Below, in pieces: positions 42,245 through 51,810 of a stretch of 64,000 bases of DNA. How positions within the stretch are numbered: the stretch's first letter is position 1; each line of letters starts with the position of its first letter. The translations under genes and the position numbers were made by a program. The notes under the pieces are model-generated. The model had not been told where the DNA came from. It saw only the letters and a list, made by a program, of their open reading frames with translations, and searched no databases. The stretch is from Rubrivivax sp. (GTDB taxonomy: Bacteria > Pseudomonadota > Gammaproteobacteria > Burkholderiales > Burkholderiaceae_C), in NCBI GenBank assembly GCA_022842595.1, contig JALHPF010000003.1:1-64000 (forward strand), in the 5' to 3' direction.

Positions 42245-42844
42245 CTAGTGCAAACCGCCATAGTTGTCTTCGCGCACGACACGCGGCACCACCTCGCGCG
42301 GCTCGATGCTCACGGGCTGGTAGATCACGCGCTTCTTCTCGGCGTCGTAGCGCATCTCGACGTTGCCGGTGGTCGGGAAGTCCTTGCGCATCGGGTGACC
42401 GATGAAACCGTAGTCGGTGAGGATGCGGCGCAGGTCGATGTGGCCCTCGAAGATCACGCCGTAGAGGTCGAAGGCCTCGCGCTCGAACCAGTTGGCCGAA
42501 GCCCACACGGGCGTGACCGAAGCCACCGAGGGCATGTCGTCGTCGGGCGCAAACACCTTCAGCCGCACACGCCAGTTGTGGCTGATGGACAGCAGGTGCG
42601 ACACGACGCAGAAACGCCGGCCGTCCCAGGCTTCGTTCTTGTAGTCCGAGAAGTCCATGCCACAGAGGTCGACGAGCTGTTCGAACTTCAACTGCGGGTG
42701 GTCGCGCAAGCTGGTGGCGACCTGCGTGTAGTCGGCGGCCTTCACGGTGATGCTGATTTCGCCGCGCTCGCGTGCGAACTTGTGGATGGCATCGCCCAGC
42801 ACGGATTGCAGGGCGGCTTGCAGGGTGTCGAGTTTCTGGGTCAT
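42245..42844 (-). CDS. nuoC: NADH-quinone oxidoreductase subunit C
   Basis: A 199-residue 30-kDa-type subunit of the peripheral arm. The family signature [20 protein letters not shown] is present near residues 122-141, followed by R-K-D-F-P. ATG 42844 is chosen because the longer frame extends into the nuoB coding region. 46 bp lie between nuoB and this gene. Confidence 0.97.
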   Translation of the reverse strand: MTQKLDTLQAALQSVLGDAIHKFARERGEISITVKAADYTQVATSLRDHPQLKFEQLVDLCGMDFSDYKNEAWDGRRFCVVSHLLSISHNWRVRLKVFAPDDDMPSVASVTPVWASANWFEREAFDLYGVIFEGHIDLRRILTDYGFIGHPMRKDFPTTGNVEMRYDAEKKRVIYQPVSIEPREVVPRVVREDNYGGLH

Positions 42845-42890
42845 GCGGGAGCGGCGTCGAGGTCTGCGCGTGAAATGTCGGGTCGCACGG

Positions 42891-43367
<477 letters not shown>

Positions 43368-43369
43368 TA

Positions 43370-43448
43370 GGCCTCCTGCCGGGCCGCCCCAAGGGAGGCC
43401 TGCGCCCCCTCGGGGGGCAGCGAACGAATGTGAGCTTGGGGGTCCATG
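43370..43448 (-). repeat. structured intergenic repeat of Burkholderiales type
   Basis: Two hairpins fill the nuoA-nuoB gap. One pairs GGCCTCC (43370-43376) with GGAGGCC (43394-43400); the other is GCCCCC-TCG-GGGGGC (43404-43418). Read on the minus strand the order is C-rich CCCCCAAGCTCAC, GTTCGCTGCC, the two GC stems and the phrase CTTGGGGCGGCC. I recognise this arrangement as a common intergenic repeat in Comamonadaceae and relatives; the name and count in this genome cannot be given from the window, which has one copy. Confidence 0.65.
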
Positions 43449-43452
43449 GTCA

Positions 43453-43812
43453 TCACTCCCAGTCGAGAGCGCCCTTTTGCCATTCGTAAATGAAACCCAC
43501 CACCAGGATGGCGAGGAACACCATCATTGCCCAGAAGCCTGACGCGCCGATGTCATGCAGCGCCACTGCCCATGGGAAAAGGAAGGCGATTTCCAGGTCG
43601 AAGAGGATGAAGAGGATGGCGACGAGGTAGTAGCGCACGTCGAACTTCATGCGCGCGTCTTCGAAGGCCTCGAAGCCGCATTCGTAAGGGCTGTTCTTTT
43701 CGACGTCAGGCCGGTTCGGTCCGAAGATGAAGCCCAGCAACTGGGGCGCCACTCCGACCCCGATCCCCACCAGGATGAACAGGATCACGGGCAGGTAGGG
43801 TTGCAGTTCCAT
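43453..43812 (-). CDS. nuoA: NADH-quinone oxidoreductase subunit A
   Basis: A 119-residue subunit with three membrane helices. The quinone-site loop is recognisable by Y-E-C-G-F-E-A-F near residues 43-50 (the conserved cysteine of ND3) and by [13 protein letters not shown] in the second helix. First gene of the nuo operon. 63 bp separate it from the tRNA-Leu gene upstream; no strong promoter is visible there, so expression may partly come from upstream genes. Confidence 0.97.
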   Translation of the reverse strand: MELQPYLPVILFILVGIGVGVAPQLLGFIFGPNRPDVEKNSPYECGFEAFEDARMKFDVRYYLVAILFILFDLEIAFLFPWAVALHDIGASGFWAMMVFLAILVVGFIYEWQKGALDWE

Positions 43813-43875
43813 GGCGCAGGCAGGCAGTTGGTCGGCAGTTCGGCTAGGCGATCAGCGGCCAGTGCGCAACAGTCT

Positions 43876-43960
43876 TGGTGCCGACGGCGAGACTCGAACT
43901 CGCACAGCTTTCGCCACTACCCCCTCAAGATAGCGTGTCTACCAGTTTCACCACGTCGGC
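43876..43960 (-). tRNA. tRNA-Leu (anticodon GAG)
   Basis: An 85-nt class II tRNA read on the minus strand, with encoded CCA. The acceptor stem GCCGACG pairs with CGTCGGC; the D-loop has A-A-A-C-T-G-G-T-A-G-A; the anticodon stem CTATC/GGTAG holds the loop TTGAGGG with anticodon GAG; a long variable arm and the T-loop GTTCGAGTC follow. It reads CUC/CUU leucine codons. It lies between secG and nuoA on the same strand. Confidence 0.96.
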
Positions 43961-44067
43961 AAGACGTCTACAGCTCAGGCTGCCGGACCACAACGCAAAG
44001 GAACATCGCGCTGCAGACAGCCTCGGATTCTATCCCCAAAGCAAGGGCTATCCCTGACGGTCGAGGC

Positions 44068-44502
44068 TTACTTCGCCGGTGTCGAGGCTGCCGGCAGACT
44101 GACGGGCGCCGGCACGCCGGCAGCAACACCAGAAGCCGTGACTGACGGCGCCGGCAGCGTGCCCGGTGCCGCGCCAGGAATGGCGCCAGGAATACCGCCG
44201 GCCGCCGATGCCGCCGGAGCGGCACGGTCAAGGATCGAACCGCCTTCGCTGCGCGCCGAAGAGCCCACGTTCGCACCCGAAGCCAGCGCCAGGGTGCAAA
44301 TGAAGAACACCGTCGCACAGGCCGCAGTGGACCGCGAGAGGAAGTTGGCACTGCCAGTGGCGCCGAACAGGCTGCCCGACGAGCCGCCCCCGAACGATGC
44401 GCCCATGTCGGCGCCCTTGCCGTGCTGGATCAGCACCAGGCCGATCATTGCCAGCGCCGACAGCAGCTGCACTGCCAGAACCACGGTCATCCAGATCTGC
44501 AT
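44068..44502 (-). CDS. secG: Sec translocon subunit SecG
   Basis: A 144-residue SecG, the small membrane partner of SecYE in protein export. Two membrane helices (about 5-25 and 55-75) flank the conserved cytoplasmic loop [22 protein letters not shown]. The C-terminal half (about 85-144) is a long Ala/Pro/Gly-rich tail absent from E. coli SecG (110 residues). It sits 37 bp after tpiA. Confidence 0.94.
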   Translation of the reverse strand: MQIWMTVVLAVQLLSALAMIGLVLIQHGKGADMGASFGGGSSGSLFGATGSANFLSRSTAACATVFFICTLALASGANVGSSARSEGGSILDRAAPAASAAGGIPGAIPGAAPGTLPAPSVTASGVAAGVPAPVSLPAASTPAK

Positions 44503-44539
44503 TTTGGGAACTCCGAAGAAAGTGTGTGTGAGGCGCGCT

Positions 44540-45292
44540 TCAGGCGGCCTGGGCGCGGCAGATGGCCACGAAGTCGGCGGCCTTCAAGGCGGCGCCGCCG
44601 ATCAGGCCGCCGTCGATGTCGGGTTGGGCGAAGAGCGTGGCGGCGTTGTCGGGCTTGACGCTGCCACCGTACAGGATGCGCATGGCATCGCCGCGGCCGG
44701 TGGCCGCCTGCAGTTGCGCACGCAGCACCGCATGCACGGCCTGCGCCTGCTCAGGGCTGGCCGTGCGGCCGGTGCCGATGGCCCAGACAGGCTCGTACGC
44801 CACCACCATCTCGGCCGCGCAATGGGCCAGGGTGTGGATGACGGCGGACAACTGGCGCTTGACCACCGCTTCGGTCTGCCCCGCCTCGCGCTCGGCCAGC
44901 GTTTCACCCACGCAGACGATGGGCGTGACGCCCTTGCCCAGCGCAGCCTGCGCCTTGGCGGCGACCAGCTCGTCGCTTTCAGCGTGGTACGCGCGGCGCT
45001 CCGAGTGGCCGACGAGGACGTAGCGGCAGCCGAACTCGGCCAGCATCGGGGCCGAGACTTCGCCGGTGTAGGCACCCTGCATGTGCGCCGAGACATCCTG
45101 GGCGCCCCAACGGATATCGCTCCCCGCCAGGGTGGCGGCGGTCTCGGTGAGGTACACAAAAGGCACGCACACCGCCACGTCGGCAAGGAAAGGCCGCGCG
45201 GCCAGCACGCCAGCCAGCAGCTCGGCGTTGGCCGGGCGGCTGCCGTGCATCTTCCAGTTGCCGACGACGAGTGTCTTGCGCATCGTGTTCAC
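44540..45292 (-). CDS. tpiA: triosephosphate isomerase
   Basis: A 250-residue TIM-barrel enzyme interconverting dihydroxyacetone phosphate and glyceraldehyde 3-phosphate. Catalytic Lys is in G-N-W-K-M-H, the His in V-G-H-S-E-R-R, the Glu in [11 protein letters not shown], and the phosphate-binding loop in L-Y-G-G-S-V-K-P. An alternative start is the ATG three codons in. 15 bp after the quinone oxidoreductase gene. Confidence 0.97.
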   Translation of the reverse strand: MNTMRKTLVVGNWKMHGSRPANAELLAGVLAARPFLADVAVCVPFVYLTETAATLAGSDIRWGAQDVSAHMQGAYTGEVSAPMLAEFGCRYVLVGHSERRAYHAESDELVAAKAQAALGKGVTPIVCVGETLAEREAGQTEAVVKRQLSAVIHTLAHCAAEMVVAYEPVWAIGTGRTASPEQAQAVHAVLRAQLQAATGRGDAMRILYGGSVKPDNAATLFAQPDIDGGLIGGAALKAADFVAICRAQAA

Positions 45293-45307
45293 CTTGTGTG
45301 ATGTGGC

Positions 45308-46327
45308 TCAGGCAGCCCAGTTCAGGACGATCTTGCCCACGTGCGTGCTCGACTCCATCAGCGCGTGCGCGTCGGCCGCCTGCGCGGCCGGAAACACCTG
45401 GTGGATGACGGGCTTGACGCGGCCGGCTTCCAGCCACGGCCACACAGTCCGGCGCAGGGCCTGGGCCAGCAAGGTCTTGTAGGCGATGCTGCGCGGGCGC
45501 AGCGTCGAGCCGACGATGGCAAGACGCTTGCGCAGCAGAATCCCGGCGTCGATCTCGCTCTTCACACCGCCTTGGACCGCGATCAGCGCAAGACGGCCAT
45601 CGTCGGCCAGGCACTTCAGTTCACGGCCGATGTAATCACCACCCACCATGTCGAGCACGACGTTGGCACCCTTGCCTCCCGTCAGGCGCAGGGTTTCGGC
45701 AACGAAGTCCTGGCTGCGGTAGTTGATGGCGTGGTCGGCACCCAGCGCGACGCAGGCAGCACATTTTTCGTCGCTGCCCGCCGTGACGATGACGCTGCAA
45801 CCCGCCGCCTTCGCCAGCTGGATCGCGGTGACGCCGATGCCGCTGCTGCCACCCTGCACCAGCAGGGTTTCGCCGGCCTTCAGCCCGGCGATGTGGAACA
45901 CGTTCTGCCAGACGGTGAACACGGTTTCGGGCAGGCTCGCGGCCTGCAGCATCGTCAGACCTTGAGGCACCGGCAGGCACTGGCCTGCAGGCGCCACGCA
46001 GTATTCGGCGTAACCGCCACCGGCCACCAGGGCACAGACCGCATCGCCCAGCGCCAGGCCCGCCGCAGCCAGGTCTTCCGCTGAGCCAGCGGCGACCGTG
46101 CCCGCCACTTCCAGCCCGGGCAGGTCGGACACGCCCGGCGGCATGGGGTACAGCCCCTTGCGCTGCAGCACGTCCGGGCGGTTCACGCCGCTGGCCTGCA
46201 CGGCGATCAGCAGTTCACCGGGCCCGGGATCGGGCACCGGGCGCTGCGTTTCGCGCAGCACCTCGGGCCCGCCGAAGCCGGCGATCTCGATGGCACGCAT
46301 GGCGGCCGCCGGCGCTGCGTTCGTCAC
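45308..46327 (-). CDS. NAD(P)H quinone oxidoreductase, PIG3 type (MDR family)
   Basis: A 339-residue zinc-free medium-chain dehydrogenase/reductase. An N-terminal GroES-like domain ([19 protein letters not shown]) is followed by a Rossmann domain with the nucleotide loop G-G-S-S-G-I-G near residue 160. The N-R-P-D...P-P-G pattern marks the PIG3/TP53I3 branch of quinone reductases. The start overlaps the pnp stop (ATGA); a second ATG nine codons later is also possible. Probably co-transcribed from rpsO-pnp into tpiA and secG. Confidence 0.9.
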   Translation of the reverse strand: MTNAAPAAAMRAIEIAGFGGPEVLRETQRPVPDPGPGELLIAVQASGVNRPDVLQRKGLYPMPPGVSDLPGLEVAGTVAAGSAEDLAAAGLALGDAVCALVAGGGYAEYCVAPAGQCLPVPQGLTMLQAASLPETVFTVWQNVFHIAGLKAGETLLVQGGSSGIGVTAIQLAKAAGCSVIVTAGSDEKCAACVALGADHAINYRSQDFVAETLRLTGGKGANVVLDMVGGDYIGRELKCLADDGRLALIAVQGGVKSEIDAGILLRKRLAIVGSTLRPRSIAYKTLLAQALRRTVWPWLEAGRVKPVIHQVFPAAQAADAHALMESSTHVGKIVLNWAA

Positions 46328-48603
46328 TCTTGGTTCGACTGCGGCGGCGTGCCGTGGTCGGTAGCGGGTGCGTCACCGGCGGGTGCCTCGGCACGAGGCT
46401 CGCGGGGCTCACGGGGCTCGCGGCGCGGGCGGTCGCCACGGTCGCTGCGGCCACCGCGATCGCGGTCGCCGAAGTCGCGGCGCGGACGCTCTTCCTCGAC
46501 GAAACCTTCCGGCCGTTCCAGCAGGGCCTTCATGCTGAGCTTGATGCGGCCCTTCTCGTCGGTCTCGAGCACCTTCACCTTGACGACCTGGCCTTCGGTG
46601 AGGAAGTCGGTGACGTTCTCGACGCGCTGGTGGGCAATCTGGCTGATGTGCAGCAGCCCGTCCTTGCCCGGCAGGATGTTGACGAGGGCACCGAAGTCCA
46701 GGATCTTGGTGATCGCGCCTTCGTAGACCTTGCCCACTTCGGCTTCGGCCGTGATCTCGGCGATCCGCTTCAGGGCGAAGGCGGCCTTGTCGGCATCGGT
46801 CGAGGCCACGGTGATGGTGCCGTCTTCGCCGATGTCGATGGTGCAGCCGGTCTCTTCGGTCAGCGCGCGGATGGTGGCGCCGCCCTTGCCGATGACGTCG
46901 CGGATCTTTTCCGTGTTGATCTTCATCGTATACAGGCGCGGTGCGAACTGGCTGACTTCTTCCTTGGCACCGCCGACGGCTTCGACCATCTTCGCCAGGA
47001 TGTGCAGGCGCGCTTCCTTGGCCTGGGCCAGCGCCACCTGCATGATTTCCTTGGTGATGCCCTGGATCTTGATGTCCATCTGCAGCGCGGTGATGCCACC
47101 GTTCGTGCCGGCCACCTTGAAGTCCATGTCGCCCAGGTGATCTTCGTCACCCAGGATGTCGGTCAGCACGGCGAAGCGGTTGCCTTCCTTGATCAGGCCC
47201 ATCGCAATGCCGGCCACGTGCGCCTTCAGCGGCACGCCGGCGTCGAGCATGCTCAGGCAGCCGCCACAGACGCTGGCCATCGAAGAGGAGCCATTGCTCT
47301 CGGTTATCTCGGAAACGATGCGGATCGTGTACGGGAAGTCTTCCTTCTTCGGCAGCACCGCGGCCAGCGAACGCTTGGCCAGGCGGCCGTGGCCGATCTC
47401 GCGGCGCTTGGGCGTGCCGAAGCGGCCGGCCTCGCCGGTTGCGAACGGCGGCATGTTGTAGTGCAGCATGAAGTTGTCGGTGAATTCACCGGCCAGCGCG
47501 TCGATGCGCTGGGCGTCACGCTCGGTGCCGAGCGTGGCCACCACCAGCGCCTGCGTCTCGCCACGCGTGAACAGGGCCGAACCGTGGGTGCGCGGCAGCA
47601 CGCCCGAGCGGATCTCGATGGGACGCACGGTGCGCGTGTCGCGGCCGTCGATGCGCGGCTCGCCGGCCAGGATCTGGCTGCGCACGATGCGGCTTTCGAT
47701 CTCGAACAGCAGGTCGCTCAGCTTGCCGGAATCGTGCTCGTAGGCCTCGCCCTTCAGCGCAGCCGACACGGCGGCATAGGCTTCGCGGGTGGCGGTCGTG
47801 CGGGCCTGCTTGCTGCGGATCTGGTAGGCCGCACGCAGCGGGCCTTCAGCCAGTGCGGTGACCTTGGCGATGAAGGCCTCGTCCTTCGCCGGCGCCTTCC
47901 AGTCCCATTCGGGCTTGCCGGCGTCGCGCACGAGTTCGTTGATGGCGGCAATGGCGATCTTGCCCATGTCGTGGCCATAGACCACGGCGCCCAGCATGAT
48001 CTCCTCAGACAGCTGGTCGGCTTCGGATTCCACCATCAGCACGGCGGCTTCGGTGCCGGCAACCACCAGGTCGAGCTGGCTGTCCTTCAGCTGGGTCTGG
48101 CCCGGGTTCAGCACGTATTCGCCGTTCACGTAGCCCACGCGGGCTGCACCGATCGGGCCGGCGAACGGGATGCCGCTGATGGCCAGCGCGGCGCTGGTGC
48201 CGATCATCGCGGCGATGTCGGCCTGCACTTCAGGATTCAGGCTGAGCACATGCACGATGACCTGGACTTCGTTCAGGAAGCCTTCGGGGAACAGCGGGCG
48301 GATCGGCCGGTCGATGAGGCGGCAGGTGAGCGTTTCCAGTTCGCTGGGGCGGCCTTCGCGCTTGAAGAAGCTGCCGGGGATCTTGCCGGCGGCGTAGCTC
48401 TTCTCGGTGTAGTCGACGGTCAGCGGGAAGAAGTCCTGGCCGGCCTTGGCTTCGGTCTTGGCCACGACGGTGGCGAGGACCACGGTGTCGTCGATGTTGA
48501 CGATGACGGCGCCGCTGGACTGACGGGCCACTTCACCGGTCTCGAGCGTGACGGTGTGCGGGCCCCATTGGAAGGTCTTGGTGACTTTGTTGAACAGGCT
48601 CAT
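46324..48603 (-). CDS. pnp: polyribonucleotide nucleotidyltransferase (PNPase)
   Basis: A 759-residue 3'-5' exoribonuclease that degrades RNA with phosphate and takes part in the degradosome. Two RNase PH domains (about 10-220 and 315-540; [12 protein letters not shown] is the catalytic segment of the second) are followed by KH (I-G-K-G-G-A-T-I-R) and S1 ([17 protein letters not shown]) domains. After S1, about 55 residues form an Arg/Asp/Gly-rich then Pro/Glu-rich disordered tail not present in E. coli. The leader carries a long hairpin (48640-48674). Confidence 0.97.
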   Translation of the reverse strand: MSLFNKVTKTFQWGPHTVTLETGEVARQSSGAVIVNIDDTVVLATVVAKTEAKAGQDFFPLTVDYTEKSYAAGKIPGSFFKREGRPSELETLTCRLIDRPIRPLFPEGFLNEVQVIVHVLSLNPEVQADIAAMIGTSAALAISGIPFAGPIGAARVGYVNGEYVLNPGQTQLKDSQLDLVVAGTEAAVLMVESEADQLSEEIMLGAVVYGHDMGKIAIAAINELVRDAGKPEWDWKAPAKDEAFIAKVTALAEGPLRAAYQIRSKQARTTATREAYAAVSAALKGEAYEHDSGKLSDLLFEIESRIVRSQILAGEPRIDGRDTRTVRPIEIRSGVLPRTHGSALFTRGETQALVVATLGTERDAQRIDALAGEFTDNFMLHYNMPPFATGEAGRFGTPKRREIGHGRLAKRSLAAVLPKKEDFPYTIRIVSEITESNGSSSMASVCGGCLSMLDAGVPLKAHVAGIAMGLIKEGNRFAVLTDILGDEDHLGDMDFKVAGTNGGITALQMDIKIQGITKEIMQVALAQAKEARLHILAKMVEAVGGAKEEVSQFAPRLYTMKINTEKIRDVIGKGGATIRALTEETGCTIDIGEDGTITVASTDADKAAFALKRIAEITAEAEVGKVYEGAITKILDFGALVNILPGKDGLLHISQIAHQRVENVTDFLTEGQVVKVKVLETDEKGRIKLSMKALLERPEGFVEEERPRRDFGDRDRGGRSDRGDRPRREPREPREPRAEAPAGDAPATDHGTPPQSNQE

Positions 48604-48639
48604 GCGATGTCTCTCCTGAGGTGGGGGTCAGCGCAATGC

Positions 48640-48674
48640 CATTCCAGCGCTGCCCTGCGGGCTTCGATGGAATG
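48640..48674 (-). promoter_or_regulatory. hairpin in the pnp leader
   Basis: Outer arms CATTCCA/TGGAATG (48640-48646 with 48668-48674) enclose an inner GCCC-TGC-GGGC stem. It starts 36 bases before the pnp ATG in the rpsO-pnp gap. In E. coli, RNase III cuts a leader hairpin of pnp and PNPase then represses itself; this structure is in the right place for a similar circuit, which is inference. Confidence 0.45.
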
Positions 48675-48705
48675 ACACAGCAATGCGGACCTGGGGTGGA
48701 TGCGG

Positions 48706-48721
48706 GGTCGCCGCGGCGACC
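48706..48721 (-). terminator. 16-bp perfect palindrome after rpsO
   Basis: GGTCGCCG-CGGCGACC lies 28 bases past the rpsO stop. A loop would need to open the central bases; no T-run follows. It may be a weak rpsO terminator allowing partial read-through into pnp. Confidence 0.4.
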
Positions 48722-48749
48722 TCGTTCTTGCAGAACTTACTGGCGCAAC

Positions 48750-49019
48750 TTACTTGCGCAGACCCAGCTTGGCGATCAGCGAGGTGTAGCGCTCGGCGTC
48801 CGTCGTCTTCAGGTACGACAACAGGCGCTTGCGCTGGTTGACCATCTTCAGCAGGCCGCGGCGACCGTGGTGGTCCTTCAGGTGCAGCTTGAAGTGGGGG
48901 GTGAGTTCGTTGATGCGCGCGGTGAGCAGCGCAACCTGCACTTCGGGGCTGCCGGTGTCGGCTGCACTGCGTGCGTTTTCCTTGACGATGTCTGCGACGA
49001 TGGCGAGGGTCAGGCTCAT
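48750..49019 (-). CDS. rpsO: 30S ribosomal protein S15
   Basis: An 89-residue S15, which binds 16S rRNA early in 30S assembly. The RNA-binding signature is intact ([24 protein letters not shown]). ATG 49019 gives the family length; the longer frame is not conserved. In the usual order before pnp. Confidence 0.98.
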   Translation of the reverse strand: MSLTLAIVADIVKENARSAADTGSPEVQVALLTARINELTPHFKLHLKDHHGRRGLLKMVNQRKRLLSYLKTTDAERYTSLIAKLGLRK

Positions 49020-49145
49020 GCGGATTTCCTTTGTGGTCAGGATTCCGCGCGGCCCGCACAGGTGCTGCTTGCACCATTCGCTGGCTGGCGGTTTCCCGTG
49101 TTGACTTGCGAACACCAGTGAAACCGACCGGTGCCGTGCTTGCCC

Positions 49146-49166
49146 TCCGGGGCATGCAGCCCCGGA
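49146..49166. terminator. 8-bp stem-loop upstream of rpsO
   Basis: TCCGGGGC, loop ATGCA, GCCCCGGA lies 22 bp after the stop of the class I aminotransferase gene and about 127 bp before rpsO. It suits termination of the aminotransferase transcript; no T-run is present. Confidence 0.45.
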
Positions 49167-49187
49167 AGAACCCGCGAGTGTAATCGA

Positions 49188-50351
49188 TCAGCGCGCCAGC
49201 GCGGCGGCCAGCCGTTGCAGACCCGCGTCAAGCCGGGCCGGGTCCTGCGAGGCAAAACACCAGCGCAGCCACCCTTCCCCTTCGGCGCCGAAGGCCACGC
49301 CAGGGGCCAGGCCAAGACCGTGCTCGGCCACCAGGCGCTTGGCCAGGGCCAGCGAGTCATTTTCGCCCTCGATGCGGAAGTAAGCGTACATGCCACCGGT
49401 CGGCACGGCACTGGTGACGCCAGGCAGGGCCAGCAGGCCGGCCAGCAGGCAGTCGCGCCCGCAGCGCAGGCGCTGGATGAGCCCAGGAACGAAGTCGTCG
49501 GCCATCGCCAGAGCGGCGAGCGCGCCACGTTGCACGAACACCGGGGCGCAGGAGCTGTTGTATTCCAGCAGCTTGCCGGCGGCGTCGAGCGCTGCTGGCG
49601 GCAGCACCAGCCAGCCCAGCCGCCAGCCCGTCATCAGGAAACTCTTGCTGAAGCTGTGGGCCACCAGCAGGCGGTCGTCGGCCGCGGCGATGTCCAGGAA
49701 ACTCGGCGCGCATCGGCCTTCGAAGTACACCCGTTCGTAGACTTCGTCGGCCACGATCCAGGTGCCGGTGCGTCGGCAGTGGTCGAGCAGCTGCTGCTGT
49801 TCTGCACGGCTCAGGGTCCAGCCGGTCGGGTTGTTCGGGGCGTTCAACAGCAGCACGCGGGTGGCGGGCGTCACCGCCACCAGCAGTTCCTGAAGGTCCA
49901 GCACCCAGGCCCCGGCGCGCGGCTTCAGCGCCACGCGCGTGACGCGCGCGCCCAGGATCGCCGGCTGGGCGGTCAGGTTCGGCCACACCGGCACCACGGC
50001 GACGACTTCGTCGCCCGGCGCCAGCAGCATCTGCATCGCGACCATCAAGGCGCTCACACCCGACGAGGTGACAGCGATGCGGTCCATGCCGACAGCGCCG
50101 TGCAGGCCGCTGGTGTAGCCGGCGATGGCCTCGCGCAGCTCCGGCAAGCCCAGGTTGTGGGAATAGAAGGTCTCGCCGCGCAGCAGCGCTTCGGCAGCGG
50201 CACGACGTACCGGCTCGGGCGTGATCTCGTCGCTCTCGCCGAACCAGAAAGCCAGCACATCGCTGCGGCCCAGGCCGGCATTGGCCACCTCGCGGATCTT
50301 CGAGCCAGGCAGGCCGGCGATGGTGGAGCGCATGAAATCGGTCGTGGTCAT
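49188..50351 (-). CDS. class I/II PLP aminotransferase
   Basis: A 387-residue fold-type I aminotransferase. The N-A-P-N-N-P-T-G-W segment, the V-A-D-E-V-Y-E-R cofactor strand and the Schiff-base Lys in H-S-F-S-K-S-F-L-M-T-G-W-R-L-G-W are present, with the R-W-C-F-A substrate-carboxylate Arg near the end. The layout is like AspC/AlaT-type group I enzymes, with G-E-S-D-E-I-T-P near the N-terminus. The amino-acid partner is unknown. 46 bp after the binding-protein gene, possibly read with it. Confidence 0.88.
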   Translation of the reverse strand: MTTTDFMRSTIAGLPGSKIREVANAGLGRSDVLAFWFGESDEITPEPVRRAAAEALLRGETFYSHNLGLPELREAIAGYTSGLHGAVGMDRIAVTSSGVSALMVAMQMLLAPGDEVVAVVPVWPNLTAQPAILGARVTRVALKPRAGAWVLDLQELLVAVTPATRVLLLNAPNNPTGWTLSRAEQQQLLDHCRRTGTWIVADEVYERVYFEGRCAPSFLDIAAADDRLLVAHSFSKSFLMTGWRLGWLVLPPAALDAAGKLLEYNSSCAPVFVQRGALAALAMADDFVPGLIQRLRCGRDCLLAGLLALPGVTSAVPTGGMYAYFRIEGENDSLALAKRLVAEHGLGLAPGVAFGAEGEGWLRWCFASQDPARLDAGLQRLAAALAR

Positions 50352-50397
50352 CGGTGCAGTCTCGGTGCTTCGCTTCAGGCGACTCGGTCGGGGCGAT

Positions 50398-51675
50398 TCA
50401 GTCCAGGCGATTCATCTGGCAGGCCATCGGCTGCAGGGCCGCGGCCGCGTCGAAGCGGCGCAGCGTGCGGAAGCCGAAACCGCTGCCTTCGACATCGTGT
50501 TTCACACCCGGGCTGCCGACGCGTTCCATCACGCTCACCACCAGGGGCTGCTGCAGCTGGTGGTCGGCGGCGCGCATCTGCGCACTGTGCAGGCCTCCGA
50601 GCCAGGCCTTGTCGAGCGCGGCACCTTCCAGCGCCCGCGCCACGGCTGCGGCCTCGGTGCTGCCGCCACGTTCGATGGCGCGCGCCAGCATCTCCACCAG
50701 GGCCTGCATGCGCACATGGACGTAGTCGTCCTTGGGCTCCGGGAAGCGCTGCTTGAAGTCGGCATAGAACCGCTCGGAAGCAGCACCGCCGACATTCGGA
50801 TGCCATTCGGCCACCGCCAGCACCCGGCCCACCCCGGCGTCGCCAATCGCCGCCGGGGCGCCCAACGCGTTGCCATAGAAGGTGTACAGGCGCGCGTTCG
50901 AACCGACCTCGCGCAGGGCGCGCACGAGCAGGGTCAGGTCGTTGCCCCAGTTGCCCGTGAGCACGGCCTGGGCGCCGCTGGCCTTGATCTTCGCGGCATA
51001 CGGCAGGAAGTCCTTCACCCGGCCCAGCGGGTGCAGCTCGTCGCCGACGATGCTGATGTCCGGCCGCTTGCTCGCGACCATCGCACGGGCCTGGCGCGCC
51101 ACCTGCTGGCCGAAGCTGTAGTCCTGGCCGAACAGGTACAGACGATTGACCGTCAGGTCGTCGCGCAGCACGTCGGTGAGTGCGGCAAGGCGCATGTCGG
51201 CATGGGCGTCGAAGCGGAAGTGCCAGAAGCTGCAGCGTTCGTTCGTCAGCGCCGGGTCGACAGCCGAGTAGTTCAGAAAGAGCGCGCGACGCAGGGGCTC
51301 GCGGCTGTTGTGCTTTTCCAGCGCGTCGACCAGCGCCGCGGCGGTGGCGCTGCTGTTGCCTTGCAGCACGAAGCCCACGCGCTGGTCGAGCGCGCTCTTC
51401 AGCAGGGACAGGGCCTCTTCGGTGGCGCCCTTGCTGTCGAAGCGCATCAGCGCCAAGGGCCGCGCGCCGCCTGGCAAGCGCACGCCACCGCCGGCGTTGA
51501 CACGCTCCACCGCCCACAACAGATTGCGGAACACGGCTTCGCCGGCATTCGCGAACGGGCCCGACAGGCCTTCGATCAAGGCCAGGCGGATAGGCTCGGC
51601 CGCTGGCTGGGATATGGCGGCGGCGGTGCCAAGAACAAGGGGCAGGCTCAGGAAAACGCGACGATTGGCATGCAT
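50398..51675 (-). CDS. branched-chain-amino-acid-type periplasmic binding protein (orphan)
   Basis: A 425-residue exported binding protein of the Leu/Ile/Val (Peripla_BP_6) type. The signal (1-25) begins N-R-R-V-F-L-S-L, which could be read as a twin-arginine signal. The mature start I-R-L-A-L-I-E-G-L-S-G-P-F-A and the later L-Y-L-F-G-Q-D-Y-S-F-G-Q and D-D-Y-V-H-V-R-M-Q-A are typical. No permease or ATPase genes are nearby, so it either serves a distant ABC transporter or acts alone. It diverges from the heat-shock gene. Confidence 0.87.
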   Translation of the reverse strand: MHANRRVFLSLPLVLGTAAAISQPAAEPIRLALIEGLSGPFANAGEAVFRNLLWAVERVNAGGGVRLPGGARPLALMRFDSKGATEEALSLLKSALDQRVGFVLQGNSSATAAALVDALEKHNSREPLRRALFLNYSAVDPALTNERCSFWHFRFDAHADMRLAALTDVLRDDLTVNRLYLFGQDYSFGQQVARQARAMVASKRPDISIVGDELHPLGRVKDFLPYAAKIKASGAQAVLTGNWGNDLTLLVRALREVGSNARLYTFYGNALGAPAAIGDAGVGRVLAVAEWHPNVGGAASERFYADFKQRFPEPKDDYVHVRMQALVEMLARAIERGGSTEAAAVARALEGAALDKAWLGGLHSAQMRAADHQLQQPLVVSVMERVGSPGVKHDVEGSGFGFRTLRRFDAAAALQPMACQMNRLD

Positions 51676-51698
51676 GCAGTGGGTGTGAAGTCAGGGCT

Positions 51699-51726
51699 CT
51701 TGAAACGCCCGGCGAAGGGCGCATCT
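51699..51726 (+). promoter_or_regulatory. sigma-32 (RpoH)-like promoter for the small heat-shock gene
   Basis: CTTGAAA (51699-51705) is a perfect match to the sigma-32 -35 element. Thirteen bases later GCGCATCT matches five of seven informative positions of the -10 CCCCATNT. The implied start is near 51733, leaving a leader of about 78 nt before the ATG at 51811. The element fits the heat-shock product it precedes. Confidence 0.65.
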
Positions 51727-51810
51727 CGGGTGCATGGCCGAACGGCCTGCGTCACCGAAAACGGCGAGACGCTCTGAGCAGATCCCGACCGTCAATTCTA
51801 GGAGCCCCCC

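Noticed and set aside
44027..44055. A promoter for tRNA-Leu/nuo: TAGAAT on the minus strand.
   Set aside because: The -10-like hexamer is good (5/6) but no -35 lies at a usable distance, so it was not listed as a promoter.
46330..48675. A 781-codon plus-strand open frame opposite pnp.
   Set aside because: pnp is certain from its domains; the antisense translation is compositionally odd and matches nothing.
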